From positions 1-57,438 of the forward strand of contig NZ_FQVW01000017.1 of NCBI RefSeq assembly GCF_900129485.1: 57,438 bases of DNA, written 5' to 3'. Shown here in pieces: positions 36,143 to 46,477 of the stretch; the stretch's first letter is position 1, and the number at the start of each line of letters is the position of its first letter. The position numbers and the translations under genes were made by a program. The notes beneath the pieces are model-generated. The model did not search any database, was not told the DNA's origin, and was given only the letters and a program-made list of their open reading frames with translations. The DNA is from Ornithinibacillus halophilus (GTDB lineage: Bacteria; Bacillota; Bacilli; Bacillales; Amphibacillaceae).

Positions 36143-36502
36143 ATGAGCGAAAAGTTATTAAACCAGATTTTATCAGAACTAAAAGAAATGAAATCTGAAC
36201 AGCAAACTACGAATGATACTATTAATGGAATGAAATCCGAGCAGCAATCCATGAAGGAAATACAAGAATTAATGCAAACACAATTAAAAGAAACGAATGA
36301 GATGGTTCATGCAATCCATCATCGTCAAGAAGAATCTGATGCGAAACTAGAATCTCTCACTATGAATGTAAACTATATAATGGGAGATATTACTGCAATT
36401 AAAGAGAGCCAACAACGTCAAGAAAAAATTCTCGAATCATTATCCATTCGCTCGTTAGAACAGGAGACGGATATTCGTGAATTAAAGCGTACTTTAATAT
36501 AG
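36143..36502 (+). CDS. coiled-coil hypothetical protein (119 aa)
   Basis: An intact frame with AAAAGGAGG at good spacing before ATG. The product is almost entirely charged helix with heptad-like hydrophobic spacing and an internal repeat (MKSEQQ at about 15 and 29). It has no signal peptide or membrane helix. It probably forms a homo-oligomeric coiled coil; similar short coiled-coil proteins are common in Bacillaceae, but I cannot name a function. It lies in the segment between the two left att-like repeats. Confidence 0.75.
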   Translation: MSEKLLNQILSELKEMKSEQQTTNDTINGMKSEQQSMKEIQELMQTQLKETNEMVHAIHHRQEESDAKLESLTMNVNYIMGDITAIKESQQRQEKILESLSIRSLEQETDIRELKRTLI

Positions 36503-36899
36503 TTATCTAGGTACAACTTTTATACTTTATTGACTATCACTCTTTACATCTTTCCTTTTGACCTCTACACTTTACCTGCACCAGCGTTTACTCTTCACTG
36601 TGTAGAATTACCTCAGTAATTTTTTCTTCCTAGTAAAACGGGGTTGTTGCTTCCTATGTATTAGATGTCCGAACTTCGCAAATTGATGGCAAAGCTTTCC
36701 ATATATTAGCTTTTAGGCCTTGATGGCTGTTCTTGGGGCATGACACCTGTACCATGGATTTTACTTTCCAATCACCGCTTTGATATGGAATTATTGCAAG
36801 AAAGACCACTCATCCAACGCTTCGGTAGGAGTGGTCTTTTGTTCTTTTACTTATTCTGAGGTTCTTTCAAAACCCTTATAAATCAATGGATTGAACAAC
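36503..36899. other. non-coding stretch left of the perfect att repeat
   Basis: No supportable gene. It contains the hairpin at 36804-36840 and, at 36862-36891, a stretch AAAACCCTTATAAATCAA of a type I associate with tyrosine-recombinase attachment regions, directly before the 18-bp repeat. Confidence 0.5.
36804..36840. terminator. terminator hairpin left of the att repeat
   Basis: GACCACTC (36804-36811) and GAGTGGTC (36829-36836) around an 18-base loop, then TTTTGTTCTTTT. Could serve plus-strand or leftward transcripts. Confidence 0.75.
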
Positions 36900-36917
36900 T
36901 ATTACATCATGCCGCCC
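36900..36917. repeat. att-like direct repeat, left copy
   Basis: TATTACATCATGCCGCCC is identical over 18 bases to 43419-43436, which is the stop codon and last codons of groEL. The base after the repeat differs (G here, A at groEL), so the match is bounded. Confidence 0.75.
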
Positions 36918-37036
36918 GTAAGTTGAAAGTGTGTAATATCGTTAACAAGAGGTGCAAAAGGTGCGGTAAATCAACGTTTTGGATATTGCTTACTGTAACA
37001 TCTTTAACGGCGATTTACCGTTTTTTATGGGATTGC

Positions 37037-37056
37037 GTTAGCAAAATGTTAGCATT
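37037..37056. repeat. arm-type direct repeats near the left island end
   Basis: GTTAGCAAAAT and GTTAGCATT lie in tandem with an 11-base period. The same layout, AGCAAAA then AGCATT, appears at 43349-43370 near the other end. Confidence 0.5.
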
Positions 37057-37111
37057 CTTGAATGGTGATTGAAGCCAATGGAATAAAGCAATTCTAATTG
37101 TATTTTAAATT

Positions 37112-37472
37112 TTACCCTTTTCTAACCTCTAGATGATAAAAATCAATAACCAATTTATTTGAAGAAAAAAAGTCACTTCCAATAATCCCATCAAATCCAT
37201 GCATCTCTCTAACATCACCAAGTTGTAGGGTAAAGACCATGCCACTTAATTTTTTGTTCAATACAAATTTCAGTTCCACCTATACCGTACATCTTCCGTG
37301 TGATCGCATTTTCCAAATCTAGTAATAGTCCAATTTCCTCACATAAATCTGTGTCTAATATCGTTGAAGAACTACCGGTATCAAGCAAGACATTACGAAA
37401 TATCTTATTCCAACTATTATAATCAATCTTTACAGAAACAAGGGGCAAATGATCATCCATAACAAATTTCAT
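37112..37472 (-). pseudogene. retropepsin-like aspartyl protease gene with a frameshift
   Basis: Frame 1 from ATG 37472 gives 85 codons including the catalytic block NVLLDTGSSSTILDTDL (Asp about residue 31), then stops at 37215. A second frame continues the fold from AAA-TTA-AGT onward with GFDGIIGSDFFSSNKLVIDFYHLEV, ending at 37112. The switch falls at a run of six A (minus strand CAAAAAATT); removing one A joins the frames into about 119 residues, the length expected for these bacterial retropepsin-like proteins. Either a mutation, a sequencing error in the homopolymer, or slippage. Starts in ATGA overlap with the fragment upstream. Confidence 0.75.
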
Positions 37473-37700
37473 ATTTTTCTACGCACTCCAATATATGGTT
37501 GCTCAATTACCTTAATCTCTTCATTACTTGTGTGAAAAATATATAATTCACGATTTTGATTTTCAGCATGTAATTTTTTATACACTTTCCATGCTGCATT
37601 TCCATTTGCAAAATCATTAATAACCGACATTTCTTCAATGATTCTTTCATTACCTACTGTATTTGATTGTAATGCTTCAACTAAGACGCATCGACCTGGG
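37469..37700 (-). pseudogene. 3' fragment of a gene normally preceding the retropepsin-like gene
   Basis: A frame without a start codon encodes PGRCVLVEALQSNTVGNERI and continues about 50 residues to EQPYIGVRRKI, with its stop overlapping the next ATG as ATGA. Composition and coupling show a real gene. Its 5' part has been replaced by the end of the membrane-protein frame at 37677-38192, which reads over the first bases of this fragment in another frame. Confidence 0.6.
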
Positions 37701-38192
37701 AACCCCCGTAGTTAAGTCTTCATCATAGACATTTGAGTAAACTTGTGTTCCAACATAGTATGAGGGTAGTATAAATATACTAAAAAAGTAATTAATAAAT
37801 AGTAAAAAAATCGATATTTTCTTCCAGCGATTTATATCAGATTTTAAATAACCCACTATTGATTTACCTTTGAAATCTAATACTGTTATCCAAATAAAAA
37901 TTGCAAAGATTAAAAGCCCAAAAAAAATTGCTATTAAAGGATTATATAGTCTTTGATCTTTAAAAAAAGTATCAGTTATTAGCAATAGTAAAAGTACATA
38001 ACAAGACATTTCAAAAAAACCTCTTATTATTTTGATATAAAATCTTTTTTCTTTAGTCGACAAACTCATTTCTACACTACTAGAAGAAATTGCAGTTATT
38101 GGATTAAACCTTGACATAAGTACTATAATAGAGATTACGACTCCAGGAATTCCTAATTTTTCTAGTATTTCCTTAATTAATTCATTTTCCAT
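37677..38192 (-). CDS. membrane protein, probably with an altered C terminus (171 aa)
   Basis: Starts at ATG 38192 after a strong GGGAGGGG. About four hydrophobic segments (residues about 13-30, 62-80, 85-107, 125-150). No family is recognised. The last about 10 residues (TGVPRSMRLS) are translated from DNA that in another frame encodes the conserved start of the neighbouring gene fragment, so the true C terminus was probably lost at a recombination junction near 37700. It may be non-functional. Confidence 0.55.
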   Translation of the reverse strand: MENELIKEILEKLGIPGVVISIIVLMSRFNPITAISSSSVEMSLSTKEKRFYIKIIRGFFEMSCYVLLLLLITDTFFKDQRLYNPLIAIFFGLLIFAIFIWITVLDFKGKSIVGYLKSDINRWKKISIFLLFINYFFSIFILPSYYVGTQVYSNVYDEDLTTGVPRSMRLS

Positions 38193-38257
38193 TTTTAATT
38201 TTCCCCTCCCTTCTATTAACCCCCATTTAATTACTGCTTAGTTGGGGGATTAAAATT

Positions 38258-39292
38258 TTATTTCTCCAATCTGCATTTAATTGAACAATAAATATGCCTA
38301 TAGTCTTTGGGTAAGAATAAATTTTGACATTTTACATTTTTACATTTTACTTTATTACCATCTAGATATGTATGACGGTAATATTCCTTTAATCTCTGCA
38401 TATTTTCAAGTGTAAAAAAAGCCTGATTATATCTTCTTTCAAGATAGTATTTTGCATTTTCATAAACACTCTCTATAATTAAAAGATTATCGTAGACCCT
38501 TGTAAAAATTAAAATTTCTTTACTCCCAAGCGAATTTTTATCACGAGAAAAGTTACCTCCACTAATTTTATATACCTTTTTACATTTTTCATTTAACCAA
38601 TGAAGGAAATCTTTAGATCCAGAATATATTCTAATATTAGCTACTTTCAATAATTCAGTTTTATTACTTGTATTAAAATTCCCATCTCCATCAATTATAC
38701 CTCTAAGAAAATGAGAAAAGTATTCGTCAGGAATATCAAGGGAAGATATAGTGTACGTTTTATTTGGACTCAAACCTATTCCAATACAGAAGTCGTAAAA
38801 TGGATAGGAAGTAAAATTTATGGAATAAGCATTGTAATTTCGACTATTAAACCTGATGTTTTCATGATTTACATCAAGCGTTCTTCCAGTAATATTAATT
38901 ATTATTTCAGATACTTTTTCTAAGTAGTTTTTATCTGAACTAGATATTTTAATTTGCTTTCTTCCCTTTCTTAAAGTTCCATCTGTAGCAATCAAGCCAA
39001 CCAGATATGCTATATCCTCGTTCCAAGTTATTGTATCTAGTTCATTTGAAATTTGTTTTATTTTTGCTCCATTTCTAACAGCATTAGCAAAGCCTCTATG
39101 CTGCTTACAGCAATAATGCCTTTTGTATCTGTTATAGTGGCTTTTTATTAATACAATTTCAACATTACACCAGTCGCATTTTGTTTTTATCCTTCTTGAA
39201 TTGTGAAAACAGGAAGCAGAGCAATACTCCTGCCTACTATGATTAGGCATAAATGGTTTATTACAAGTCTTGCAGATATATTTTGTTTTCAA
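38258..39292 (-). CDS. LAGLIDADG homing endonuclease-like protein with Cys clusters
   Basis: A 344-residue protein with two LAGLIDADG-type motifs, LVGLIATDGTL (about residue 92) and LRGIIDGDGNF (about 197), whose acidic residues (Asp) would bind catalytic metal. It has zinc-ribbon-like Cys clusters at both ends: C-x2-C with YCSASC at residues 8-28, C-x2-C with YCCKQH further on, and CKNVKCQN with YCSIKC at the C terminus. Start is TTG 39292 after AGGGGTGAT. No host intron or intein is apparent; it is free-standing in the island. It may cut a chromosomal or plasmid target or be domesticated. Confidence 0.82.
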   Translation of the reverse strand: MKTKYICKTCNKPFMPNHSRQEYCSASCFHNSRRIKTKCDWCNVEIVLIKSHYNRYKRHYCCKQHRGFANAVRNGAKIKQISNELDTITWNEDIAYLVGLIATDGTLRKGRKQIKISSSDKNYLEKVSEIIINITGRTLDVNHENIRFNSRNYNAYSINFTSYPFYDFCIGIGLSPNKTYTISSLDIPDEYFSHFLRGIIDGDGNFNTSNKTELLKVANIRIYSGSKDFLHWLNEKCKKVYKISGGNFSRDKNSLGSKEILIFTRVYDNLLIIESVYENAKYYLERRYNQAFFTLENMQRLKEYYRHTYLDGNKVKCKNVKCQNLFLPKDYRHIYCSIKCRLEK

Positions 39293-39318
39293 TTGAAATC
39301 ACCCCTAAGGAACATAAA

Positions 39319-39504
39319 CTATGTAAACAAAAAAGTCATAGAATGTAATGATCTATGACTTTTTTGATGTTTTAATATATTGAATTTAAAAGATATCAAA
39401 ATTAATCTTGATTCTGTACTTTTCTTATCAAAAAAAACTATTGCCAAAGTAGATATACTTATACCAATTGATATCCCCGAAATAATCAACGTAGCAATCT
39501 CCAT
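39319..39504 (-). CDS. small single-helix membrane protein, possibly toxin-like (61 aa)
   Basis: From ATG 39504 (after GGTGGGAG) the product begins MEIATLIISGISIGISISTL and continues AIVFFDKKSTES, one hydrophobic helix followed by charged residues. This resembles holin-like type I toxins of Firmicutes in outline only. The frame then runs straight through the terminator hairpin at 39330-39365 before stopping, which suggests that the tail is not original (frameshift or lost stop). No antisense RNA gene can be identified by eye. Confidence 0.45.
   Translation of the reverse strand: MEIATLIISGISIGISISTLAIVFFDKKSTESRLILISFKFNILKHQKSHRSLHSMTFLFT
39330..39365 (-). terminator. intrinsic terminator inside the end of the small membrane ORF
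   Basis: AAAAGTCATAGA and TCTATGACTTTT form a perfect stem with T-runs on both sides, so it can act in both directions. Confidence 0.85.
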
Positions 39505-40622
39505 CTTTCTCCCACCTTTCACAAAGTATTTTAGAGCATTGGCATATTCATATCACATTCTTGTAAACCCAGGTTATTTTTTATTTTATTTTGTCATTAG
39601 TGGTTCTTCATACTAGTACTCTAACGTGGCTAATCTTATCCTTATTAATACATTCTAAAGACACATTATCATACCTCAATTGTTTTTGCACTATTTAAAA
39701 TAATTATCTATTTTGTTGTATACTTTAAGTACACTCTTTCTAAACACTAGAGAATATAATTATATCAATACATAAACATGTTCATTTTAGCTTGTTCATC
39801 TACTTTGACAATAGATATTAGAATGAAAATTATAATTGAAAAACTGAGCTACTATCACAAGTCAAAAAACACTGATAGCTCTTCAAGAATACTAAAAAAA
39901 CACTTTATAAAAGTGAAGACTTACTAGACTACAGTTAGGATAGGATAAACCAAGTTAATCACCTTCAAACTTGGTGTAGATATACATCCGTTGATCTACT
40001 GTCTACTATAAGTGGAGATATCACTGTTCCTACACTACGCTAAAGTGATATTGAAGTAGGGGTCACAGGCAAATTACTTAGCACACGTGTAATCTTTTTC
40101 GCAATGCCATGCTGAAAAACCTCTTGAACTGGCTGAGTTGAGATCTAATCTATTCCATAGTTCTTGCAAACAGGAATCCTTTAATTTGCGTTCAATCACA
40201 AAAATTTTGTTACCAAATGATAGGCCTTACTTCACTTTTACAGAGAAGCCGATTTAGGCAGTGACGTTAGAACTGCTGTAAATTATCGACGAGCGTGAGC
40301 CCAGCACCCAAATAGTATTACAACTGGAATCCCGTTGTAACCACATATCCATTGAAATACAAATACCCTTAAACTATCCCAATTAAGGAAATAATACAAA
40401 AGATGCAGTCAAATATTAGGTAGAAATTTTGATTATTTTATCGAATCGAATAATATATAACTTTCCCAATACAAAAGTTTATATTTGTGTGTTAACATAA
40501 AATTTGCAATAGATGATATATTCTATAAACCTGTATTGTACATTATATTTTAGTTTTTTGAGGGGTGATAAATGATAGAGACAATTTTATGTAGATAATT
40601 GAACCAAAATCTAATGAAAAGG
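39505..40622. other. 1.1-kb gap without a supportable gene
   Basis: Mixed DNA: the left part (39505-39900) is very AT-rich, the middle (about 39930-40350) is less so and contains short frames broken by stops on both strands, suggesting a decayed gene that I cannot identify. Near the right end GAGGGGTGATAA precedes an eight-codon frame at 40572-40598 of doubtful meaning. No tRNA-, riboswitch- or CRISPR-like structure was seen. Confidence 0.5.
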
Positions 40623-40625
40623 ATG

Positions 40626-41844
40626 ATGAAATTGTTTAAAAAGAGTATGAGTTTTATTGGTGATGGTTAATGTTTTAGTTACAATCCTTTTACTTCCACA
40701 GATTACTTTAGCGGAAAAGTCTGTTGACAGTATGAATGTTTCTGTAGATATTACTCAAGAGAAAAAAGAGGTAAATAATGTATTTAAAAAAATTAAAAGT
40801 AGCAATCCGAATCAATTACTAAGTAAGGATATAAAGATTTTTGACAACAATGTTGCTTCAGAATTTGCACCAAAGAATAGTACTGTTACTGAAGTGTTAT
40901 ATACAGACTTTGGAATTCCTTCTATAAGTATAGATTATACTTTAGGCGATAGTAGAGTAATAGTTACCTATTTTGAAGATGGAAAGGTAGAAAAGTCAAT
41001 TCTAAATAGAACATCCGGGTATATAACTGAAAATTTTAACAATGAAAAAAAAAATACATTTAATAGAAATGACGTTATAACAATTTCCCGTTCAAAAGAG
41101 CAATTAGACACGATTAATACTCTTATAAAAGAGAGAAACTTTGAAGAAATCGAGAAAATAAAGGATACTACTGTAAATAAAGTTGGCGGTAAGACTATTA
41201 TAAGCTTTGATGATAGTAATGCAGGTATTCTGGCTAATAAAAAAGTTTATCCAGTACCATATGATCCCGAATGGAAAAAGTATAAAGCGAAATTCAAATA
41301 CGGTATGTATCACGAATATTCAAAAGCACTTGATGATAGAGGTTATGATCCACACGTCGCGGTAAAAGTTTATGAAACAATGGACTACTTCAACTATGTA
41401 GATGAATCGTACAAGAATTTTTCAGCTGGAAGGACTGTGACAGCTATTTCTTTATTTTGGGATGTAGCAAAATCTGGCACATTTTCATGGCTTTCTTATG
41501 CTGCTGTATTCGTTGATACCTACGAAAGGATTAAAAGTTCAATTAGTGCAGTAGATGAAGCAGCTTGGAATTTTGAAGGTGGCAAAGAAGGAACTGTATA
41601 CGATCCGACTCGATCAAAAACTAATGTACAAACATGGGAAACTTGGGGAACTGGAAGGGTAGTTTTGGGATGGAATTATAATTCATCAACTGGATATAAT
41701 AACCCAAATTGGTATCATTCTAAAAGATCCACAGCACTCCAAATGTCTGATTATACAGTTTTCAATAACGCTTTCGAAACTTACAACAATAATATTAATA
41801 TGTATGGAGTGTGGAAATGGGGGGAAGGAAGATTAGGATATTAA
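40626..41844 (+). pseudogene. secreted hypothetical protein (effector or bacteriocin-like?) with a frameshift in its signal peptide
   Basis: The intact frame from TTG 40657 gives 395 codons beginning with a hydrophobic stretch but no basic residues or ribosome binding site. In another frame, ATG 40626, preceded by AAAAGG, encodes MKLFKKSMSFI and then stops. Deleting one G in TATTGG joins them into a classical Sec signal peptide ending near TLA-EK. The mature part has an N-terminal domain (about 40-140) that matches the lipoprotein at 42394, then a Tyr/Trp-rich C-terminal domain (about 195-395; AWNFEGG, WETWGTG, MYGVWKWGEG) of no recognised family. No Cys in the mature part. Possibly still expressed if the shift is a sequencing error. 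Confidence 0.6.
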
Positions 41845-42393
41845 TAATTTTCCCTAAGTATTAGCCTCATGTTAGATAGTCTTAGTTCAGTAGCATAAAG
41901 GGTATGGTTCGATATCATTCGAACTCATACCTTTAAATTTCCATTATAAAATATAACATAATATTCATATTTATTAGTCTTCTATTTTAATAAACTTAAG
42001 CCAATTTTATAATTCCTCTTTTAAGAATACAAGGACTCACAAAATTTCCAAATTATATAAAAAATAATTATTTAGCTTGTTGGTGATTTTAAAATAGGTT
42101 GTATCAATAGTGGCTATATATCTATAATAAAGCCTAGCGTGATTGCTTAAAGGACAATATTTCGCTAACTTGTATCATGGTCATAAGGAAAGGAATACTC
42201 TCCACCAGCCTTTTGAAGTTTTAGTTAACTACCATTATATAATATTTAGGGAGGTACTTCCTTTTACTTTTTTAAACTCTTGTCCTACAAAGGCTAGGCA
42301 CAATGTACACCATTCACATATTTACTGTATTTTTTGAAATATCAATGTTTCAAACCAATCATAAGAAATTTTAGCTAAGAAAGGAATCTCATT
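41845..42393. other. intergenic region between the paired secreted genes
   Basis: It contains the terminator at 41897-41936 and otherwise AT-rich DNA. A 64-codon frame at 42143-42337 has no ribosome binding site and no recognisable motif; I do not call it. Confidence 0.55.
41897..41936 (+). terminator. terminator-like hairpin after the secreted-protein gene
   Basis: AAAGGGTATGGTTCGAT and its near-complement (TTCGAACTCATACCTTT) form a stem of about 15 bp, followed by AAATTTCC. Lies 53 bases past the stop. Confidence 0.65.
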
Positions 42394-42834
42394 ATGATAA
42401 AAAAATTCATAATTAGTATTTTTATATTTTCTCTTATATCATTATTATTCAGCTGCTCGAATAATAATGATAAAAAAGAGTTAGAACTTACTGAGGAAGA
42501 GAAAGAGCTCGTGAATATTAGTCTTGAAAAAATTGCAAATAAAAAAGTATTTGATTTAGCAGAAAAATTAGAGCCTATAGAAATAAAGCAAGAGGTAAAG
42601 TTATTTAATCCAAAACCATTTGAAGAGTTTGTACCTCAAAATAGTATTATATCTGAGGTTTCGATTTATAAAGCTAATAAAAGGAAAGTTATAACAATTG
42701 ACTATAATATGACAGGTCAAAGAAGATATATCGTTAGTTATTATGATGATGGTAAAGTGAGTAAAGCAACGGAAACAGAGTACTATTTGGAAAACTTTAA
42801 TAACGAAGAATACATCAAAAAAATAGCTGAATGA
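42394..42834 (+). CDS. lipoprotein sharing the N-terminal domain of the neighbouring secreted protein
   Basis: A 146-residue lipoprotein: MIKKFIISIFIFSLISLLFS leads into Cys21 of the lipobox (LFSC), then a charged region and a domain in residues about 75-140. That domain aligns with residues about 70-135 of the secreted protein at 40626-41844: shared EF-x-P-x-NS, EV, I-x-IDY, G-x-x-R-x-IV-x-Y, DGKV-x-K and ENFNNE. AAAGGAAT precedes the ATG. Because it is membrane-anchored and lacks the Tyr/Trp-rich half, it could be an immunity or decoy partner, or simply a paralogue. No known family recognised. Confidence 0.7.
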   Translation: MIKKFIISIFIFSLISLLFSCSNNNDKKELELTEEEKELVNISLEKIANKKVFDLAEKLEPIEIKQEVKLFNPKPFEEFVPQNSIISEVSIYKANKRKVITIDYNMTGQRRYIVSYYDDGKVSKATETEYYLENFNNEEYIKKIAE

Positions 42835-43000
42835 AGTAGAAATAGATTTCATTCTGTTTCCTATATCTATATTTGGAGGAATATAAGTCAGAATTAAATA
42901 AATTTTATATTTATTGAATAAGTACTGTTTATGCTTATTATATATATTAGAATGAAGAGTCTCATGAAGAATATAATTTTATAAATATATATTATGTATT

Positions 43001-43040
43001 TAGAGTGTAGAGAAACCCCATGTTTTTCTTTACACTCTTT
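43001..43040 (+). terminator. terminator hairpin downstream of the lipoprotein gene
   Basis: AGAGTGTAGAGAAA and TTTCTTTACACTCTT form a stem around CCCCATGTT, then TATATTCC. About 170 bases past the stop. Confidence 0.7.
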
Positions 43041-43285
43041 ATATTCCTATTTTGAGTTTAAATTTTCTACTTATATTATAACAAACAAGTTAACGTAGTA
43101 AATTATCAAATCATTCATAATATACATAATATTTTCGAGGCAACAGTATACAACACCTATAAAGAAATATTTATAATTTTGGTTGATTTTAGAAGTGATT
43201 TCTAACTATTTATTAATCGAAATTACTGTTGTTTTATTATAGGCTAATTATAACATTTGGAAATACTATATTTAACATATATAAA

Positions 43286-43333
43286 AAAGAAGTTTTCTAT
43301 CAGGGATTTGTACACTAATAGAAAACTTCTTAA
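43286..43333 (-). terminator. terminator serving groESL after island insertion
   Basis: AGAAGTTTTCTAT and ATAGAAAACTTCT form a perfect 13-bp stem; the minus strand continues TTTTTTATA. It lies inside the island but is now the first strong terminator downstream of groEL. Confidence 0.85.
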
Positions 43334-43348
43334 TCAAACTCTAAAAAA

Positions 43349-43370
43349 CATGAGCAAAAACATGAGCATT
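43349..43370. repeat. arm-type direct repeats near the right island end
   Basis: CATGAGCAAAAA and CATGAGCATT lie in tandem with a 12-base period, 49 bases from the groEL-end repeat, and resemble the pair at 37037-37056. Confidence 0.55.
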
Positions 43371-43418
43371 ATTTAATTTTTCATCTTAAAACGTTGATAT
43401 AACAATGTTTTAAACATT

Positions 43419-45088
<1,670 letters not shown>

Positions 45089-45115
45089 TTATGGTTGAAA
45101 TTCTAAGTTTAATGT

Positions 45116-45433
<318 letters not shown>

Positions 45434-45445
45434 TTATTTTATCTG

Positions 45446-45472
45446 TTAGCACTCGACATCAGTGAGTGCTAA
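45446..45472. promoter_or_regulatory. CIRCE operator (HrcA binding site)
   Basis: TTAGCACTC, nine bases, GAGTGCTAA: a perfect match to the consensus. It lies between the groESL promoter and groES, so HrcA should repress the operon until heat shock. Confidence 0.98.
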
Positions 45473-45483
45473 TACCAATTAAT

Positions 45484-45512
45484 ATAATAAATAATCTTTT
45501 TAAAAAATGCAA
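45484..45512 (-). promoter_or_regulatory. sigma-A promoter of groESL
   Basis: On the minus strand TTGCAT (45512-45507), 17 bases, TATTAT (45489-45484). The start would fall at or beside the CIRCE, as in other Bacillaceae. Confidence 0.75.
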
Positions 45513-45670
45513 GTAATGTATTATATTTTTTTTAACATTTTTGATAAGAACGACATTCCAATTATTATGTATCAACGAGATATGATAAAATACTTTAGAC
45601 ATCAACTAATAATTAAGCTATGGCTATCATAAACTTTAATAGTTAGATGCAATCAAAGGAGTTGTCACGT

Positions 45671-46390
45671 TTGTCTAATAAGTATTGGTGGGTCATTATT
45701 ACCTACATCATCATGCAATTTTCAGGCGTTGTTTTTGTAACCCTATTAAAAGCACTCACCTCATTAAGCATAGAGGATTTAGCCATTTATTCTACATATT
45801 GGTCTATTTTTAGTTTTACTACTGGACTAGTTGTCGTGTTATTACTACTAAGAAAGGACATGGCACATGATGATTTTCGTGCATCAACAGATAGTGGACA
45901 AGTTGTTCTATGGTCCATTCTCGGATTTGTCTTAGCATATTTCACGCAAGTATTTACTGGTTTATTCGAATTGTATGTACTTGGAATCGAACCAAAATCA
46001 GAAAACACACAAATGATTATGGATATTACCAGGTCAGTACCACTATTTATGATTATACCAATGTTTATTGCACCAATTTTAGAAGAAATCATCTTCCGAA
46101 AAATTATTTTTGGTTCCTTACACAAACATATGAACTTCTTCTTTGCGGCTTTATTATCTGCCTTTATCTTCGGCATCATACATGGAGAAATGGAGCACAT
46201 TCTACGTTATGCTGCAACAGGATTTGTCTTTGCCTTTTTATATGTAAAAACAAAACGAATACTCGTTCCAATTATTGTTCATATGGCTTTAAATTCATTT
46301 GCTGTCCTTATCCAATATGGATTGTCACCTGAGGATTTAGAGCGCATGCAGGATCAATTAAAAGAATTGCAAACAATTCTGTTTGGCTAA
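45671..46390 (+). CDS. ydiL: CPBP-family intramembrane protease, YdiL type
   Basis: A 239-residue integral membrane protein (Abi/CAAX-protease-like) with about seven helices. Motif 1 is EEIIFR (about residue 141) and motif 2 is FGIIHGEMEH near residue 170, supplying the Glu and His residues of the presumed metallo-glutamyl active site. A longer frame begins at 45647, but TTG 45671 lies nine bases after AAAGGAG, whereas the upstream ATG has no site. It is divergent from groES, the same neighbourhood as Bacillus subtilis ydiL. Substrate unknown. Confidence 0.88.
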   Translation: MSNKYWWVIITYIIMQFSGVVFVTLLKALTSLSIEDLAIYSTYWSIFSFTTGLVVVLLLLRKDMAHDDFRASTDSGQVVLWSILGFVLAYFTQVFTGLFELYVLGIEPKSENTQMIMDITRSVPLFMIIPMFIAPILEEIIFRKIIFGSLHKHMNFFFAALLSAFIFGIIHGEMEHILRYAATGFVFAFLYVKTKRILVPIIVHMALNSFAVLIQYGLSPEDLERMQDQLKELQTILFG

Positions 46391-46397
46391 TATTAAT

Positions 46398-46453
46398 AAA
46401 AAATCCGGACTAGCGAATCTAATCTATTGATTGATTCACAAGTTCGGATTTTT
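46398..46453. terminator. bidirectional terminator between ydiL and the diguanylate cyclase gene
   Basis: AAAAATCCGGACT and AGTTCGGATTTTT pair, with an inner GCGAATC/GATTCAC stem. T-runs lie on both sides and two convergent genes end here. Confidence 0.88.
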
Positions 46454-46477
46454 CATTGCTCAACACTATTTTCTAAT

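Larger units (their letters stand above)
42835..43418. other. AT-rich right end of the island
   Basis: No gene supported. Contains terminators at 43001-43040 and 43286-43333 and the arm-type repeats at 43349-43370. Confidence 0.6.

Noticed and set aside
39930-40350. Possible transposase or TnpB/omega-RNA remnant
   Set aside because: A few phrases suggested an insertion-sequence end, but no transposase motif, terminal repeat or target duplication could be shown in any frame.
40572-40598. Eight-codon frame after GAGGGGTGA upstream of the secreted protein
   Set aside because: The site is fair, but the peptide is trivial and nothing links it to the gene that starts 28 bases later; kept only as part of the gap description.
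42143-42337. 64-codon open frame between the paired secreted genes
   Set aside because: No ribosome binding site, unusual His/Asn-rich composition and no recognisable motif; likely chance or gene debris.
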